Below are positions 19,771 through 30,460 of a DNA stretch of 31,629 bases, piece after piece (positions within the stretch are counted from its first letter, which is position 1; the number at the start of each line of letters is the position of its first letter). The stretch comes from Brachionus koreanus. Taxonomy: Eukaryota; Rotifera; Eurotatoria; Ploima; Brachionidae. A model generated the notes under the pieces. That model had not been told where the DNA came from and ran no database searches. It saw only the letters and a program-made list of their open reading frames with translations. The DNA is taken from contig PJRA01000011.1 of the NCBI GenBank assembly GCA_016987375.1, positions 863,227 through 894,855 of the forward strand, written 5' to 3'. Made by a program: the position numbers and the translations under genes.

Positions 19771-21216
19771 TTAGCATTGATTACTAGAACATGCTTCACT
19801 TGGTGTACTTGTTTTTCGACGTTTGTCAATAATCTTCTTTCTCATTGCACTACTTTTCGATTTTCTGATCATGTCTACACGATTTGTTCTAGCTCGAGCA
19901 GGAATCGAACTAGACGGACGAGAAAGATTTAAATTTACACTAAAGTTAATGCTAGACACGTCGGAAACATTGCCTTGGACATTTTGTGACACATCAGTAA
20001 ATAGTTGCTCATAAGACGGGGGAGAGCCTAGGCTTTCACTCTGAGGTGAAGACCTTAAGATAGCACTGTGCACGGGAACTAGATTAAGACTTGGCCGAGA
20101 AACTCTAAGATTGGACGAAATTGAATTTGTTATCGATTGACTATTTGATAAATTTGTATAGGGTACACTACCACGCATTCTTATTGCACGTATAGACATC
20201 AGACTAAGACACAAAAGTCCAATTATAAGGCCAACTAAGCTAAACACCAGGCTTGTTGATCTCATATTCAAATCTTTCTGATCTATCTTGTCTTTTAGAT
20301 CATTATTTTCAGGCAAAAATACATCTAAACTTTGACACAAAGGAAAAAAAGAATCTTTTAAAATATGAATTTTTGTTAAGTTAGTATTGTCATTTGAAAC
20401 AAGACGCCAAGTTCTATCTCGGACACATTCAAATCTATGCACATTATTGAATAGACTGGTTAAATTATTTTCTTGATAATAATAAATCTTGGAAGCATAG
20501 CCATCATTGCAGTAATATCCGATTTGTTCACTAGGCTTGTAGTAATTTTTTCTTGGTGCCAGAAATCCATTGCTGAGAGTCGAATTAAATTTAGGCTGTT
20601 GACAGTACTGTATACATTCGTAAAATTTGTGCTCATCTTCTCCACTTTCTGAATACTTTTCATTCGCACGACATCTTATTGTTTTGACTGTTTGTTGAAA
20701 ATTTGTTTTGGAATTTATTCTTTGTAAAAAGTAGCCCTTTTGACATTCGTAGCGAATCGAATCTCCTTGAATTATATTCAAATATATTTCGGTTGTGTTT
20801 AGTTTATTATCATGGCGAAGCCTGCGAGAATTTATTCTAACCAGACCATTGGGTAAAAACGATTGTGCTTGACATTTTCCTTTTAAATTAATTAAATAAA
20901 ATAAAAATTTTAAGTATTTTTTTTTTACTAAAACAAAGAGGAAGATTTTTGTACATAAAACCATCTATTGGCAACCACGAGTTTATTTTTTTGACATAAG
21001 GTGTCCGAGCATTTAAGACAAAATCTGAGTTGCAATTAGCAATGAACGATGCTCGATTATCACTTGACTCGATCCATCCATTTTGAATAAAATCAATTGG
21101 TTTTATAGTGATTGATTGAGCTTAAATTAAAGACATTAGCTTGCGTCTAGTTTAATAAATAATCGAGTCTTACCTACTAGAATGATGGATAAATGTAATA
21201 ATAAATATTTTTTCAT
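19771..21216 (-). CDS. Sushi-domain (CCP) type I membrane protein
   Basis: Three exons on the minus strand (21174-21216, 20929-21120, 19771-20879; introns 53 and 49 nt) give 447 aa. Residues 1-14 (MKKYLLLHLSIILV) form a signal peptide. Residues 16-78 are a diverged first sushi-like module (NGW...ANC...W...LPLC) lacking two of four Cys. Two fuller modules follow: Cys 81/124/148/167 and Cys 171/202/230/260 with the usual NG, G-Y and Trp landmarks. A transmembrane helix spans about 286-308, followed by basic RAIRMR and a 140-residue Ser/Arg-rich cytosolic tail with PPSY (365-368), a PPxY site for Nedd4-type WW domains. Several Asn-X-Ser/Thr sites lie outside the membrane. Sushi modules serve in adhesion, complement-like recognition or receptor clustering; the ligand here is unknown and no named orthologue was recognised. 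Confidence 0.85.
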
Positions 21217-21649
21217 TTCAATTAAAAAAAAAATTGTCCAAATTTGGCCTAGTTATTGAAATGAATCTAGTATTAATATAGCCGGACTAAAAGGTTTTAA
21301 ATAGCCGCTTTCGAATAAAATATGTTAATTTATTCTATTGATAGGGCTTTCAATTGTCTTTTGGCCAAAGACTTATTTTTATAGATAGTCATCTACATTT
21401 TTGAAATTTTTTAAAAAAATTGAGATAAAATTTTTTTTTGCTGTACGAGATAATAAATGTCTTATAGATGATGGTTAAATTTTTTAAAATGAAAATCAGC
21501 GATGTTTCTTCACATTTTTATTCTAAAATTTAGGAAATAAAATATTTTTTTTTTATTACTCTTTAAGACATAATTGTTATCTCTCAGAAATGTATTTAGT
21601 TAATTAATTTAGGTTCAATTATTTAAGTTTTATTTGATGAGAAATAAAT
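21217..21649. other. AT-rich intergenic region
   Basis: Upstream of the sushi-domain gene. No coding or repeat signal supported. Confidence 0.35.
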
Positions 21650-21890
21650 TCTAGAGCTCTTCTATTTTTGCCATTGTTCTTCTAGCTATATGAGGTCTAA
21701 GGTTATATCGGAGAAACAAACCTAGCTTTCGATTGACCAAAGAAGAACATTTTTCTTGAAATGAAGCATACATTCGTTATAATTATTCAGAATAAAGTTC
21801 TGGGACAAGTTCAAAGTGTATTGTCCCTTGGAAGTTCTACCAATCATCTTTTTATCAAAGATGGATCCAACCATTGATTTATGTTATCAC
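21650..21890 (-). mobile_element. Mariner-family transposase C-terminal remnant
   Basis: On the minus strand the order of peptides matches the catalytic half of mariner: NQWLDPSLIKR (just after the first catalytic block), RDNTL, ELVPELYSE, then SSLVNRKLGLFLRYNLRPHI and ARRTMAKIEEL. The block LRYNLRPHIA corresponds to mariner LHDNARPHTA, so the second catalytic Asp has become Tyr. Stops and a frameshift are present. DNA identity to 9540-9690 in shared parts shows it is the same family as the SLC6-intron copy. It is dead. Confidence 0.8.
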
Positions 21891-22112
21891 CATTACCAAC
21901 CATTAATCTTTTAGAATTAAATAAACAAAAAATTAGACATATCGTTTTAAGGAGCATTCAATTCTGCTGTTTATTTCAACATTTCGTTATTTTTTTTCAT
22001 TAAAACGAATAGCACTAGTTTTTAGGAAATGGTTCAAGTAAAATATAGAGTCTAATATTTTGATTTGATTTTTATCTTGTTATCTTTTACAAATATTTGT
22101 CATTTCTGATAT

Positions 22113-22443
22113 CTAGTGTTGGGGCCGGTCTATAGGCCACGTGGCCGGCCAAAAAAAAAATTGCCCGTTTGGTGGCCGGCCAACTAAGCGGCCATTAAAC
22201 GGTCGACCGTGTTTAGACCGCCGGGCCACTAAACGATCTTAACACTAGTAGCACCAAGCATTTTTTCAGATTTTTTTAATTAATTTATAAAAAAACTAAA
22301 ATAATTTTATAAAGGAATATCATTTTTTAAAGAAAATTTTAAAATCTACATAATTCAAAAAAGATATGTTTATTTGAAAAATCCATTCAAAAGATATGAG
22401 GTTTTAAAAATTGGCCAAAGTTGGCCGCTGCCCACTACTAATA
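22113..22443. mobile_element. GC-rich, possibly hAT-like non-autonomous element
   Basis: Starts CTAGTGTTGGGGCCGG and ends TTGGCCGCTGCCCACTACTA. Read inward the two ends are TAGTGTTGGG and TAGTAGTGGGC, similar to hAT ends, with ATATCT on both flanks (TGATATCT left, TAATATCT right, 7 of 8). The first 136 bp (22113-22248) are very GC-rich with repeated GGCCGGCC, GGTCGACCG and CCGGGCC dyads, and are bounded by the perfect inverted octamer CTAGTGTT / AACACTAG. Which pair of ends is the true one is unresolved. No coding capacity. Confidence 0.45.
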
Positions 22444-23385
22444 TCTAAATTTTCTTGGAATTCTTACTTTTATCTCTAATTAATTTGTTTTTAATAATCA
22501 ACTTATTTTTAGTATTGATCCAACGTTAAAAATTGGATCATTACAATAGAAAAAAATATTTTTTTTCTAGATTTTTGGGAAATAATCTTAAATATTAATA
22601 CTTCACTAAAACTAAAAACTTGATTTTATTGCAGAGCCAAGATTTTAGATTCTTTTAGAGCTTTATATTTTAACGAAAAATGAAAAAACTCTCTAGAATT
22701 ATTAAGTGAAAAATTGAGAAGTTAAAATTTTCTGAAATATTACACAAAAAAATAAAATATTAAAAGTTAAAATTATCTCATAATTTAAGAATTTTTTAAC
22801 ATGGACGAGATAATTTTTAATGCATTTGCCAAAGTTGTGTCTCTGTTTATGAGGCTGCAATATCGTACAAGAGAATACAGTAGTTAATTTGAAGTACTTT
22901 GTTTGAAGACAACCTGATTTATCAGTTTATCTTTTCATCTTATTAAACATTATTTTATTATAAATATTATATGAATTTTCTATAAAAATTTTTTAAGCGA
23001 ATTTTTTTTTTAAATCTTTATTTAATTGTGTCAATTTTTAAAATTCTTTTGATCTAGAGGAAATACTTTTAAAAATGTATGTAATCAAATTTGTGAAAAG
23101 TACTCTTATAAAAGAGACTAATAAAAAAAATCAACAATTTTTTTTTCTATAAATCGGTTTAATTATTTACAAATCATTATCAGACGGATTTGTTTGAAAT
23201 TATACTCTGAAAAAGTTCAATAAATTTTACTCATTTTCTTCTAATAATTTTACAATGCTATTATTGAAAAAAAAACTTTCTATTTGTGCAGTTATTACCA
23301 TTAAATGAAAATTTCAAAATCGTTTTTTACAATTTCTATAAAATTAAAATTTATTATGAAATAATTTTTTTTAATTTGAACAAAA
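22444..23385. other. AT-rich intergenic region
   Basis: Between the GC-rich element and the coiled-coil gene. Nothing can be supported beyond the probable 3' UTR of the latter. Confidence 0.35.
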
Positions 23386-23950
23386 TTATTTATGAAAATT
23401 TTCTAATTCATTAATTGGTTTGAGAAGCTTTTGCCAAATCTCTTGTGGTGGATCTGTAGGTTTTGGCAGTATTTTAGCCAGATGTCCGATTAAATTAATG
23501 CTGTCACAATATTGAGCAATATGTTTATCAATTCTATTTTCTATAGTTTTAGATTTTATTCGATCTATCTTTTTTTTGTAATAAAACTCTTCCGAATTGA
23601 ATCTAGTTATTTTCTCGTCAAGAATATCCTTGCCGAATTCATCTAATTTACGCAATTGATCCAACTCAAACTCTTTTAGGTAATTATCTAGCTTCAATTT
23701 ATTAACCAACTCTTCATTGATCACAATTTTCGGTTTTTCATTTAGCACTTCATACTCATAATTTTGGTTTTGTTTGATTTTTCTAATTAACTTGTCAATC
23801 TGCTTATTATGTATACTCAACTCATTTTTGTGTTTTTGGTCGGGCTAAAGATTTTTTTTAGAAGATTCACAAATTTTGAAAAATTACCTTTATTTTTTTG
23901 CGAAATGATTCAATACATTTTTTGGAAATTTTCTCTCGCTCAGTCTCCAT
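23386..23950 (-). CDS. Unrecognised coiled-coil protein, 173 aa
   Basis: Two exons on the minus strand, 23888-23950 and 23386-23844, with a 43-nt intron ending TTTAG. The joined start is METEREKISKKCIESFRKK. The body is very rich in Lys, Glu, Ile and Leu with heptad-like spacing (KQIDKLIRKIKQNQNYEYEV, then LDNYLKEFELDQLRKLDEF), so mostly alpha-helical coiled coil. The C-terminal part (SINLIGHLAKILPKPTDPP and QEIWQKLLKP) is less charged and looks like a small conserved motif region. No signal peptide or membrane segment. I do not recognise the family; cytoskeletal, centrosomal or ciliary roles are common for such proteins but this is only a guess. It is head-to-head with PARG, 92 bp between start codons. 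Confidence 0.75.
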
Positions 23951-24042
23951 TAAAATTTAACTCTAAAATATTTTTATTTATGCATAGCAACGTTGAAATT
24001 AAAAATTATAATTCAAAAAAATAGATTTAAAATATTCTAATA
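23951..24042. promoter_or_regulatory. Short bidirectional promoter region
   Basis: The 92 bp between the divergent ATGs of the coiled-coil gene and PARG must hold both 5' UTRs and probably a shared promoter. It is AT-rich with no unambiguous TATA box, CCAAT box or initiator. Shared regulation is inferred from the spacing alone. Confidence 0.5.
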
Positions 24043-26048
24043 ATGGACTTATCTTCCACAATAAGAGAAATTGCAGAAGTAAATAGCTAAGAAGAATTTT
24101 TTTTCCTAAATCTTTCTTTAAGGCTGGTTTTAAATTAAATTCTGAAGAAGATGATTTTTTTATCGATGTGATACCTAGTAAGAATCACACTATTCTTTTC
24201 CAAGAGGATTTAACATCTGAAAATATCATCAATTTTGTTGAATTTCCATGGAATTCTGATGTAACAAACTATGCAAAATCTGAAATTAAATAACAATTTT
24301 TTAATAGGATCATTGGGAGAAGGTCACAAAAAGTTTAGAAAAATTAAAAAGCAGAATCATTAACCATAAAGATTCGTTGTTGATTGAAGTAAACTAAAAA
24401 ATCTTTTGATAATTATAAATTAGTTTATTTCTTTTTTGTTTAGTATGCTATTTCAAAATACAATAAAGTTAAACAAAATTACAAAAATATCGAAACATTG
24501 TTCCAAGTATTTTTGAAAAAAAATTTTGTGAATTTTAATATAATTTTTCTTTAAATGAATTTTTTTTCATCTAGTACTTGAGTTTTGATCATATTTTGTT
24601 CTAAAAATTCACATTTTTAAACAAATAAATTTAATTTTAATTTTTCATTATTGAGGATGTTCCAGCGGAGAAATCGAACTTTTGGCTTGAGACTGTAGTA
24701 CCTAAAATTGTCGATCTTGTATTAGAATCAAAGAAAATTTTACAAAAACAAATTCCAATTCTTAGTTCAAAATCCAACCATTCCATTTCCTTAACCAAAA
24801 AACAATGTGCTTGTATTTTAGCGAATGCGTTTTTTTCTACTTTTGAAAATCGTTTTGGCAAGATCAATCCTCCATCTATGCCTTTTTTCAACTTAAATTT
24901 GTAATTATAAATTTAACTATTTTTAATTTAAAATCTATGCTAAGATTAATTAAAACTTTTTAAAAAAAAAAAAACTAAACATCATGATTTTTTATTTAAT
25001 TAAAAAAATGTTTGATACAATTTTTTTTAAGATGGTTCGATTATTCAAAATCAAGCCATAACTCGGTTAAAATAGAAAAGTTAAAATGCATGATGGTCTA
25101 TTTCGAGCGAATTACCAGCAGCACAGAGCCAGTCGGAGTGTTAACATTTAGTCGATATAATTTAGATAATCCTGATAAAAATACAATCAAAAACTGCACT
25201 AAAAAAATTCGTAAAACAATTTTTTTGTCAAAAGGCAAAATTGAGGATTGTGGTGGCGCAGTTCAGCTTGATTTTGCCAACAAATATATAGGAGGAGGAG
25301 TACTAAATTCAGGATGTGTTCAAGAAGAAATTCGTTTTGTTATTTGTCCTGAACTTTTAGTTTCATTGTTGTTCATGGAAAGAATGAGTGAACATGAATG
25401 TATTTTGATCCGAGGAGCAGAAAGATTTTCAGACTATACTGGCTATTCAAGCTCATTTAGATTGAAAAATGAATTTATTGACACAACTAAAAAGTAAAAA
25501 AATACATCTCAGTGTGTTTGCTTCATTTTTGTTTTAAGGGATAAGTATGAAAGAATAATGACGGATGTTCTTGCGATTGATGCGACTAATTATCGAGTCA
25601 AGAAAGATCAATTTTGTGAAAAATATTTTTGGCGTGAGATTTTTAAAAGCTATGCTGGATTTTTTGCCAATTGGAAAGAGCCAAAAGGACAATTACCGTG
25701 TCTAGCGACTGGGAATTGGGGTTGTGGGGTCTTTAATGGCGATTTTCATCTTAAATGTACACCATAATTCTATTTATTTTAATTTTTTATTTTAATTTTT
25801 TTATAGATTTAATTCAGTTGATTTCGGCATGTGTGGCTGACCGTGATTTAGTTTATTTTACATTCGGCGATCAAAAATTGCTAAATGAACTTTCCAAAAT
25901 GAATCAAATTTTATTAGCAAAATCTGTGGACGTTAAAACTCTGGTTGAATTTTTGTTAAAATTCTTTGATATAAGACAAAATTTAAATGTTAGTGTTAAT
26001 GATTTTTTAACTAGTATTCTAAACAGTGATGTAAATTCAGATAAATGA
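24043..26048 (+). CDS. PARG: Poly(ADP-ribose) glycohydrolase
   Basis: Eight exons: 24043-24078, 24123-24260, 24308-24388, 24444-24506, 24656-24900, 25032-25493, 25539-25756, 25807-26048; joined length 494 aa. The helical accessory region includes FPWNSD and KQIPILSSKSNHSISLTKKQ (matching animal PIPLLKQxxNHSI). The catalytic macro-like domain follows, with the PARG signature GGGVLNSGCVQEE: Gly275-277 and catalytic Glu286-287. Then come DYTGY with the conserved Tyr (323/326), VLAIDA, ATGNWGCGVFNGD and VYFTFGD. PARG cleaves ribose-ribose bonds of poly(ADP-ribose) and so reverses PARP signalling in DNA repair. The long regulatory N-terminal arm of the human protein is absent, as in compact invertebrate forms. 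The 149-nt intron 4 was chosen because it keeps frame and alignment (LFQ|DVPAEKSNFW). Confidence 0.93.
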
Positions 26049-27096
26049 TATTCATTTATATTAAATTTAGACAATTAATCACTAAGTTAAAATAATTTTA
26101 GATATTTTAATCATTTGTTTTTTTTAATAAAATTCAAAAATCAATTTCCTCTTTTATTAAAAACATCCTAAAAGTGTAAAAATTAATTTGGGATATCCAA
26201 AAGTTTTAAAGTTTCGTGAAAAAAAAAACCCAAAAATTATAAGTTTTAATTTCCTCTATTTTCTAAACAAAGTTTCACCTTTTCTGGTTACTTGTGATTT
26301 GATAAAGAATAGAATTATGTATATTTTTAATTTGGAAAGTCGATTTCAAGTTCTTCAATTGTACGATAAGCTAAACACTTTTTTATATTCCTTCAAAAAA
26401 ATATAAATAAAACTTGTTTAATCAGATAGGACGTTAAAATTTTTGGATATCGTTTTGTAAAATGAATTTCGGTTGAAAATTTAGCGATCTTTATTAAGGA
26501 ATTTTTTACAATTAATCATATTTTTTAAAATTATTTATTTAAATATTGAAAAATTTTTGATATTTTTTTCAAAAATTGCTAGATAATGAATTAAAATATC
26601 TAGTGATAAAAAAATTATTTAGAAATTAACGAAATTTATAAAAATAAAATAAAGTTTATTTAGTTCCAACAAGCCATTTATTATCAAAAATTTGTTGGAA
26701 AAAATATCAAGTAAAAATTTTTTTTGACCCGCCGGGATTTGTTAATTGAATTTAAGTATGAAAAATGAATAAATTTAAAAATGAAAAAAATCTTTTTATT
26801 TTGTTTTATTTTATAAGCCTTTTCTGGTTTAAATGACCTTAAAAATGTTTCAATGAACTAAATAAATGATATACAAAGAAATAGCTCTAAGAAGGGGCCC
26901 AAAATTGATTAAAACTTTTTAGTAAAAATATATTTTATTTATAAATAATTCAAAATCCGGTATATTTTTACCATCGCTAATATCCGTCGCCCTTTATTAG
27001 AACTAAATAATTTTTTGATAACAACCAACAAAGTTTCACATTAAAAAGAAAAAATAAAAATTAAAAATTTTTATCTATCTTAACTACATATAATCT
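26049..27096. other. AT-rich intergenic region downstream of PARG
   Basis: AATAAA near 26128-26133 is the likely PARG poly(A) signal. A 72-codon frame at 26188-26406 starts at TTG and is followed by AATAAA; it has no recognisable features, and I do not call it a gene. Confidence 0.35.
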
Positions 27097-27755
27097 TTAT
27101 ATTAACCAAAATTTCATTTGATTAAACTCTGCTTGCTTCTTAGCGATTTCAACATGCTTTGCATTAGATTTAGTCATATCATACTCTAATTATCCACCTC
27201 TTTAGCTAATTTGTTCCAATGCTAACGAGCCGACTTCTTGGTTATTGCCAATTTGATTGTATTGATCCAGTTCACTCTACAAATCCGTTTCACTATTGGT
27301 GATACCTTTTGGTGAGTTGATAAATATTGTATGATAAAAGTCCTGAAGAAAAAGGATAAATTTAGCATATTCTAAACCACTTTAAAAGACTTACCGTTTT
27401 CGCTTAAAATTAATTTTCCAAAATTTTTGTATTTTCGTTTCCTAAATAATACTCAATTTTGATTTGCAAGATTGAAATTGGTTTTGAATTGTTAACCACC
27501 AAATAATTATGTGCTGATTTAAGTTTTATTTTCTTAAATTTAACCATTTTTTTTGCTTGCTAGCTTCCAAAATTTCAACAATATTTCTAAACAAACCTTA
27601 TGGTAAAGAATCCTAACATTTGAAATGCGTGTTTGCTCCTGAATAGGTCGAAAATTCAAACCCAAATCGTGGCAACCGAGCTCAACTTCAGCTCATGATT
27701 TTGAACTCTGGCTGTCTACTTCAAAATCTAAATCATATGCGAAACAAAAAATTGA
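27097..27755 (-). pseudogene. Decayed multi-exon pseudogene, family not recognised
   Basis: The minus strand carries a long protein-like stretch broken by mutations. In order: a frame with LDFEVDSQSSKS then TGA then AEVELGCHDLGLNFRPIQEQ; a one-base frameshift near 27595; RNIVEILEASKQKKMVKF and HNYLVVNNSKPISILQIKIE with two TAA codons; a valid 5' splice site GTAAGT (27394) and acceptor (27343) bounding a 52-nt intron; then FYHTIFINSPKGITNSETDL interrupted by TAG, then two TAA, before KSNAKHVEIAKKQAEFNQMK. All six stops are one C-to-T change from a Gln or Arg codon. The retained intron shows it came from genomic duplication or decay in place, not retroposition. Parent family unknown. Confidence 0.6.
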
Positions 27756-28073
27756 CCCTTTAAACTTCTTTCTTATTTCAAAAATTTTCTAATGATTGAA
27801 TATTTTAAACTGAATTTCATTTAAGCAAATTAAAGGAAATGCCAACAGCAAGAGAGAAATATTTAAATATATTATCATAAAATTTTTTTACAAAATTTAT
27901 TCTTGTGATATGATAATTTTTTTACCATTATTTATATTTAAAAAGTAATTAATTAAAAGAAATAAAATAAGTTAAATATAATAGCGTCTAGCTCTAAAAG
28001 TTAACCAATTTAAAATTAATCAATTGAATGAATTTTTATTTTCAAAATTTAAAATAAAAAAAATAAAATTTTA

Positions 28074-28935
28074 TTACAGTCTTCGATTAATAACCTCATT
28101 AGTGTCATCGTCAATTAAGGTTTCTAGTTTTCTTCTTTCAATAGGATTTAGGCTATCGGGTATTATAATTTTTTTGCTTCTTACAGGAGGCAAAAATGCC
28201 TCAAGACGCACAGCCTTCAACGCGGTCGACTGTGACTCAATTATATGATCTATTTCGTCTTGTTTGGCATTGAAATATTTAAGCTTTAATATTCGGTTAC
28301 TATTAAAAAAAAAGAAAATTTTACTTGAATTTTATAATTTTTTTTAAAATTTAATTTTTTTTTTTTTAAAAAATTACCGATTTCGAGCTTCAGCAGCTTT
28401 AAGTTGTCCAATAAGTCTATCATGTCTTTCTTTTTCGATTCTCATTAATTTTTCTGTTTCTTCCAAGTTGGGCTTTTTGTTTTTGGTCAAAGTAGTTAGT
28501 GGTTCTGTTGAATAAATTGAGCTTGAAGACTCCATTTTTCGAATCAAATGCTTTTTACGCTCCAATAATTGACTATTGTATAATTCGCGTATTCTCTTTT
28601 TCGAGTCAGTTTGGGCTTCGGCTATTTCGTTACTTGAGCCTGCATACTTAAAGAAAAATCTTTAATTATTTAATCTCTAAATCAAATTGAGCTTTTTCTT
28701 TACAAATGCAAATTTGCTTCTAAGAACAATAGGCATGCGCCTCAGATCATAGTAGTCAACTGTTTTGCCAAGAAGTAACGCTTTTTTGTTTGGATTCTTA
28801 AAAATTTAATAAAATGAAAACTTAGAAAATTTTGGCTTAAGGGTTTAAGAATATAACTTCTTTTATGGTGACTTTTTTGTTTTCTTTTGTTTCCCCGAGG
28901 GGATTTTTTGATGTTTGATCAAGACTTGCAGCCAT
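28074..28935 (-). CDS. Unrecognised charged helical protein, 221 aa
   Basis: Four exons on the minus strand (28858-28935, 28704-28796, 28378-28646, 28074-28299); all junctions keep frame. The N-terminus MAASLDQTSKNPLGETKENK is disordered. Exon 2 encodes the conserved-looking NPNKKALLLGKTVDYYDLRR then MPIVLRSKFAF. The middle is a Lys/Arg/Glu-rich helix (KKRIRELYNSQLLERKKHLI; LEETEKLMRIEKERHDRLIG). The C-terminus has LKAVRLEAFLPPVRSKKIII and ends DTNEVINRRL. No signal peptide, membrane segment or known domain. The look is that of a small cytoskeletal or axonemal protein, but I cannot name a family. AATAAA overlaps the stop. The start codon is 2 bp from the arm of an inverted-repeat element (28937-29395), which must contribute its promoter. 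Confidence 0.75.
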
Positions 28936-28936
28936 A

Positions 28937-29395
28937 TTATTCGTGACTTAAAATTAATTTATGATCTATTGTACAGAGATTTGATGGGCTTTCTTGTTGT
29001 TCAAACAAGCATAGTCTTTTATTTTTTAATTTATTTGATTTTTTTATTAGTTATGCCCTAAAGAAATATGCTAATTTGATCCTGGTGATTGAACAAATTA
29101 TTTAGACTAATATTTCATTTGAAAAAAAAAAGTGATGTAAATTTGTCTGTTTCCATGGAAACGATTATTTAACAGTTATAATGCATTTTTTTCTTAAAAT
29201 TAGAATTTGAAGTCATTAGACTCGTTTTAAAGAATCTAAGATCTTCGTATCTTTTGAACAGAGTTTTCATATATTTAAATTATGTCGATTTTAAATTTTT
29301 ATTAAAAATATTATCACTTAGTAGAATTCATTTGAAATATTTTCGATTAAAAAAGCAAATCTCTGTACAATAGATCATAAATTAATCACGAATAA
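28937..29395. mobile_element. 459-bp element with ~40-bp inverted ends
   Basis: The left arm 28937-28983 (TTATTCGTGA...TTAATTTATGATCTATTG...ACAGAGATTTG) recurs in inverted orientation at 29356-29395 with one 7-base indel and otherwise identical sequence. The internal 370 bp are AT-rich and non-coding. This structure fits a MITE, but no target duplication is seen. Alternatively it is an inverted duplication of the promoter of the 28074-28935 gene, since the left arm lies directly upstream of its ATG. Confidence 0.65.
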
Positions 29396-30154
29396 CACGA
29401 TTAATGCTTAGTGCTTCTATTGATATAAATGATATTCAATATTATTTAAAATATCTAGTAAAAGAATTTATTTTAAATTTAAAGTCTAACAGATAATTCA
29501 GAATATGTGTCCAAAAAAGTCAATAAATTATTTTTTTATTTTTAGAATAAAATTTTTTTGACGACTTAATTAATTTAAAGTAGAGTGGATTTAAAGACAT
29601 TTTAATTAATTTCTCTATTTGATTTAACAAGGTACTTTTATGAGAATTAAATCTATTCAGAAACGAGGAGTGTCATCTTAAAATCTTTTGGAAAGTACTG
29701 ATAGAGCTTGTCAAAAAATTTATTGTAAACATGGCTTCAAATTTTAAATAATATTGGATTATCCTATCGCAAACTATCACATAAAGTAAATGGATATCTT
29801 ATTTAATTTTTAAGATAAGAAATTTTGGGTCTTTTTTTTACCCAAAAAAATAAAAATATGTTCAATGGCTTATTATAATCATTTTTTTTTAGTTTATAAA
29901 TATTCTAAAGATGACTTTTTTTCTTAATCTTTTATTTTATTTTAATTATCTTATTTATTTTTTGCAATAAGCGATATAAAGTAAAAAAAAAAAAAAGACA
30001 AAAACTTAAATTTAAAAAAATGTTGATTTTTCGAAAAGAAATTAGAATTCTGGAGTTTAAAGTTCCATTTAGTATACTTAACAATATATTCAAGGATATT
30101 TGCAAAAATAAACCAAATTAATTTTTCATTTTTTTTAACATAGAAATACTTAAT
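29396..30154. other. AT-rich intergenic region
   Basis: No coding frame, RNA gene or repeat supported. Confidence 0.35.
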
Positions 30155-30460
30155 TTTGGTTTTGGTTTAATAATAAGAGCATGGAAACAAATTATTGAAT
30201 TAGTAAGGAACAATTTTCTCTTTTGAAATTTAATTTAATCAAAACAGAGCAATATGGCAAAATGAAAATAATTTTACATTTTTACATTTTCATGTTTTTA
30301 GATTTTTTGTGCAATATTTAAGAAATTTTTTAATTTTATTTTTGTTTACCAAATAATTTGAAAGAGTTTTTTTAATTTTCTGAAAATTGAAGAAGAGAAA
30401 ATTGTTCCTTACTAATTCAATAATTTGTTTCCATGCTCTTCTTATTAAACCAAAACCAAA
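30155..30460. repeat. 68-bp near-perfect inverted repeat, 170-bp spacer
   Basis: Arm 30155-30222 and arm 30393-30460 are reverse complements with a single mismatch by eye. The spacer is unrelated AT-rich DNA. Each arm, read in its own orientation, keeps the same open peptide frame (FGFGLIRRAWKQIIELVRNN in the right arm read on the minus strand, with one Arg-to-Ile change in the left arm). The low divergence implies a recent inverted duplication. A transcript across it would form a long hairpin. Confidence 0.8.

Noticed and set aside
24575..24600. Possible extra PARG exon (YLSFDHIL) between exons 4 and 5
   Set aside because: No donor site keeps frame into the next exon; skipping it with a 149-nt phase-0 intron gives a better family alignment.
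26188..26406. 72-codon open frame downstream of PARG followed by AATAAA
   Set aside because: It starts at TTG and no upstream exon or family match could be found; AATAAA is common by chance at this composition.
27097..27755. Ciliate-like code (TAA/TAG as Gln) to explain the in-frame stops
   Set aside because: All intact genes in the window end at TAA or TGA at the expected family position, and the region also has a frameshift and a TGA, so ordinary decay is simpler.
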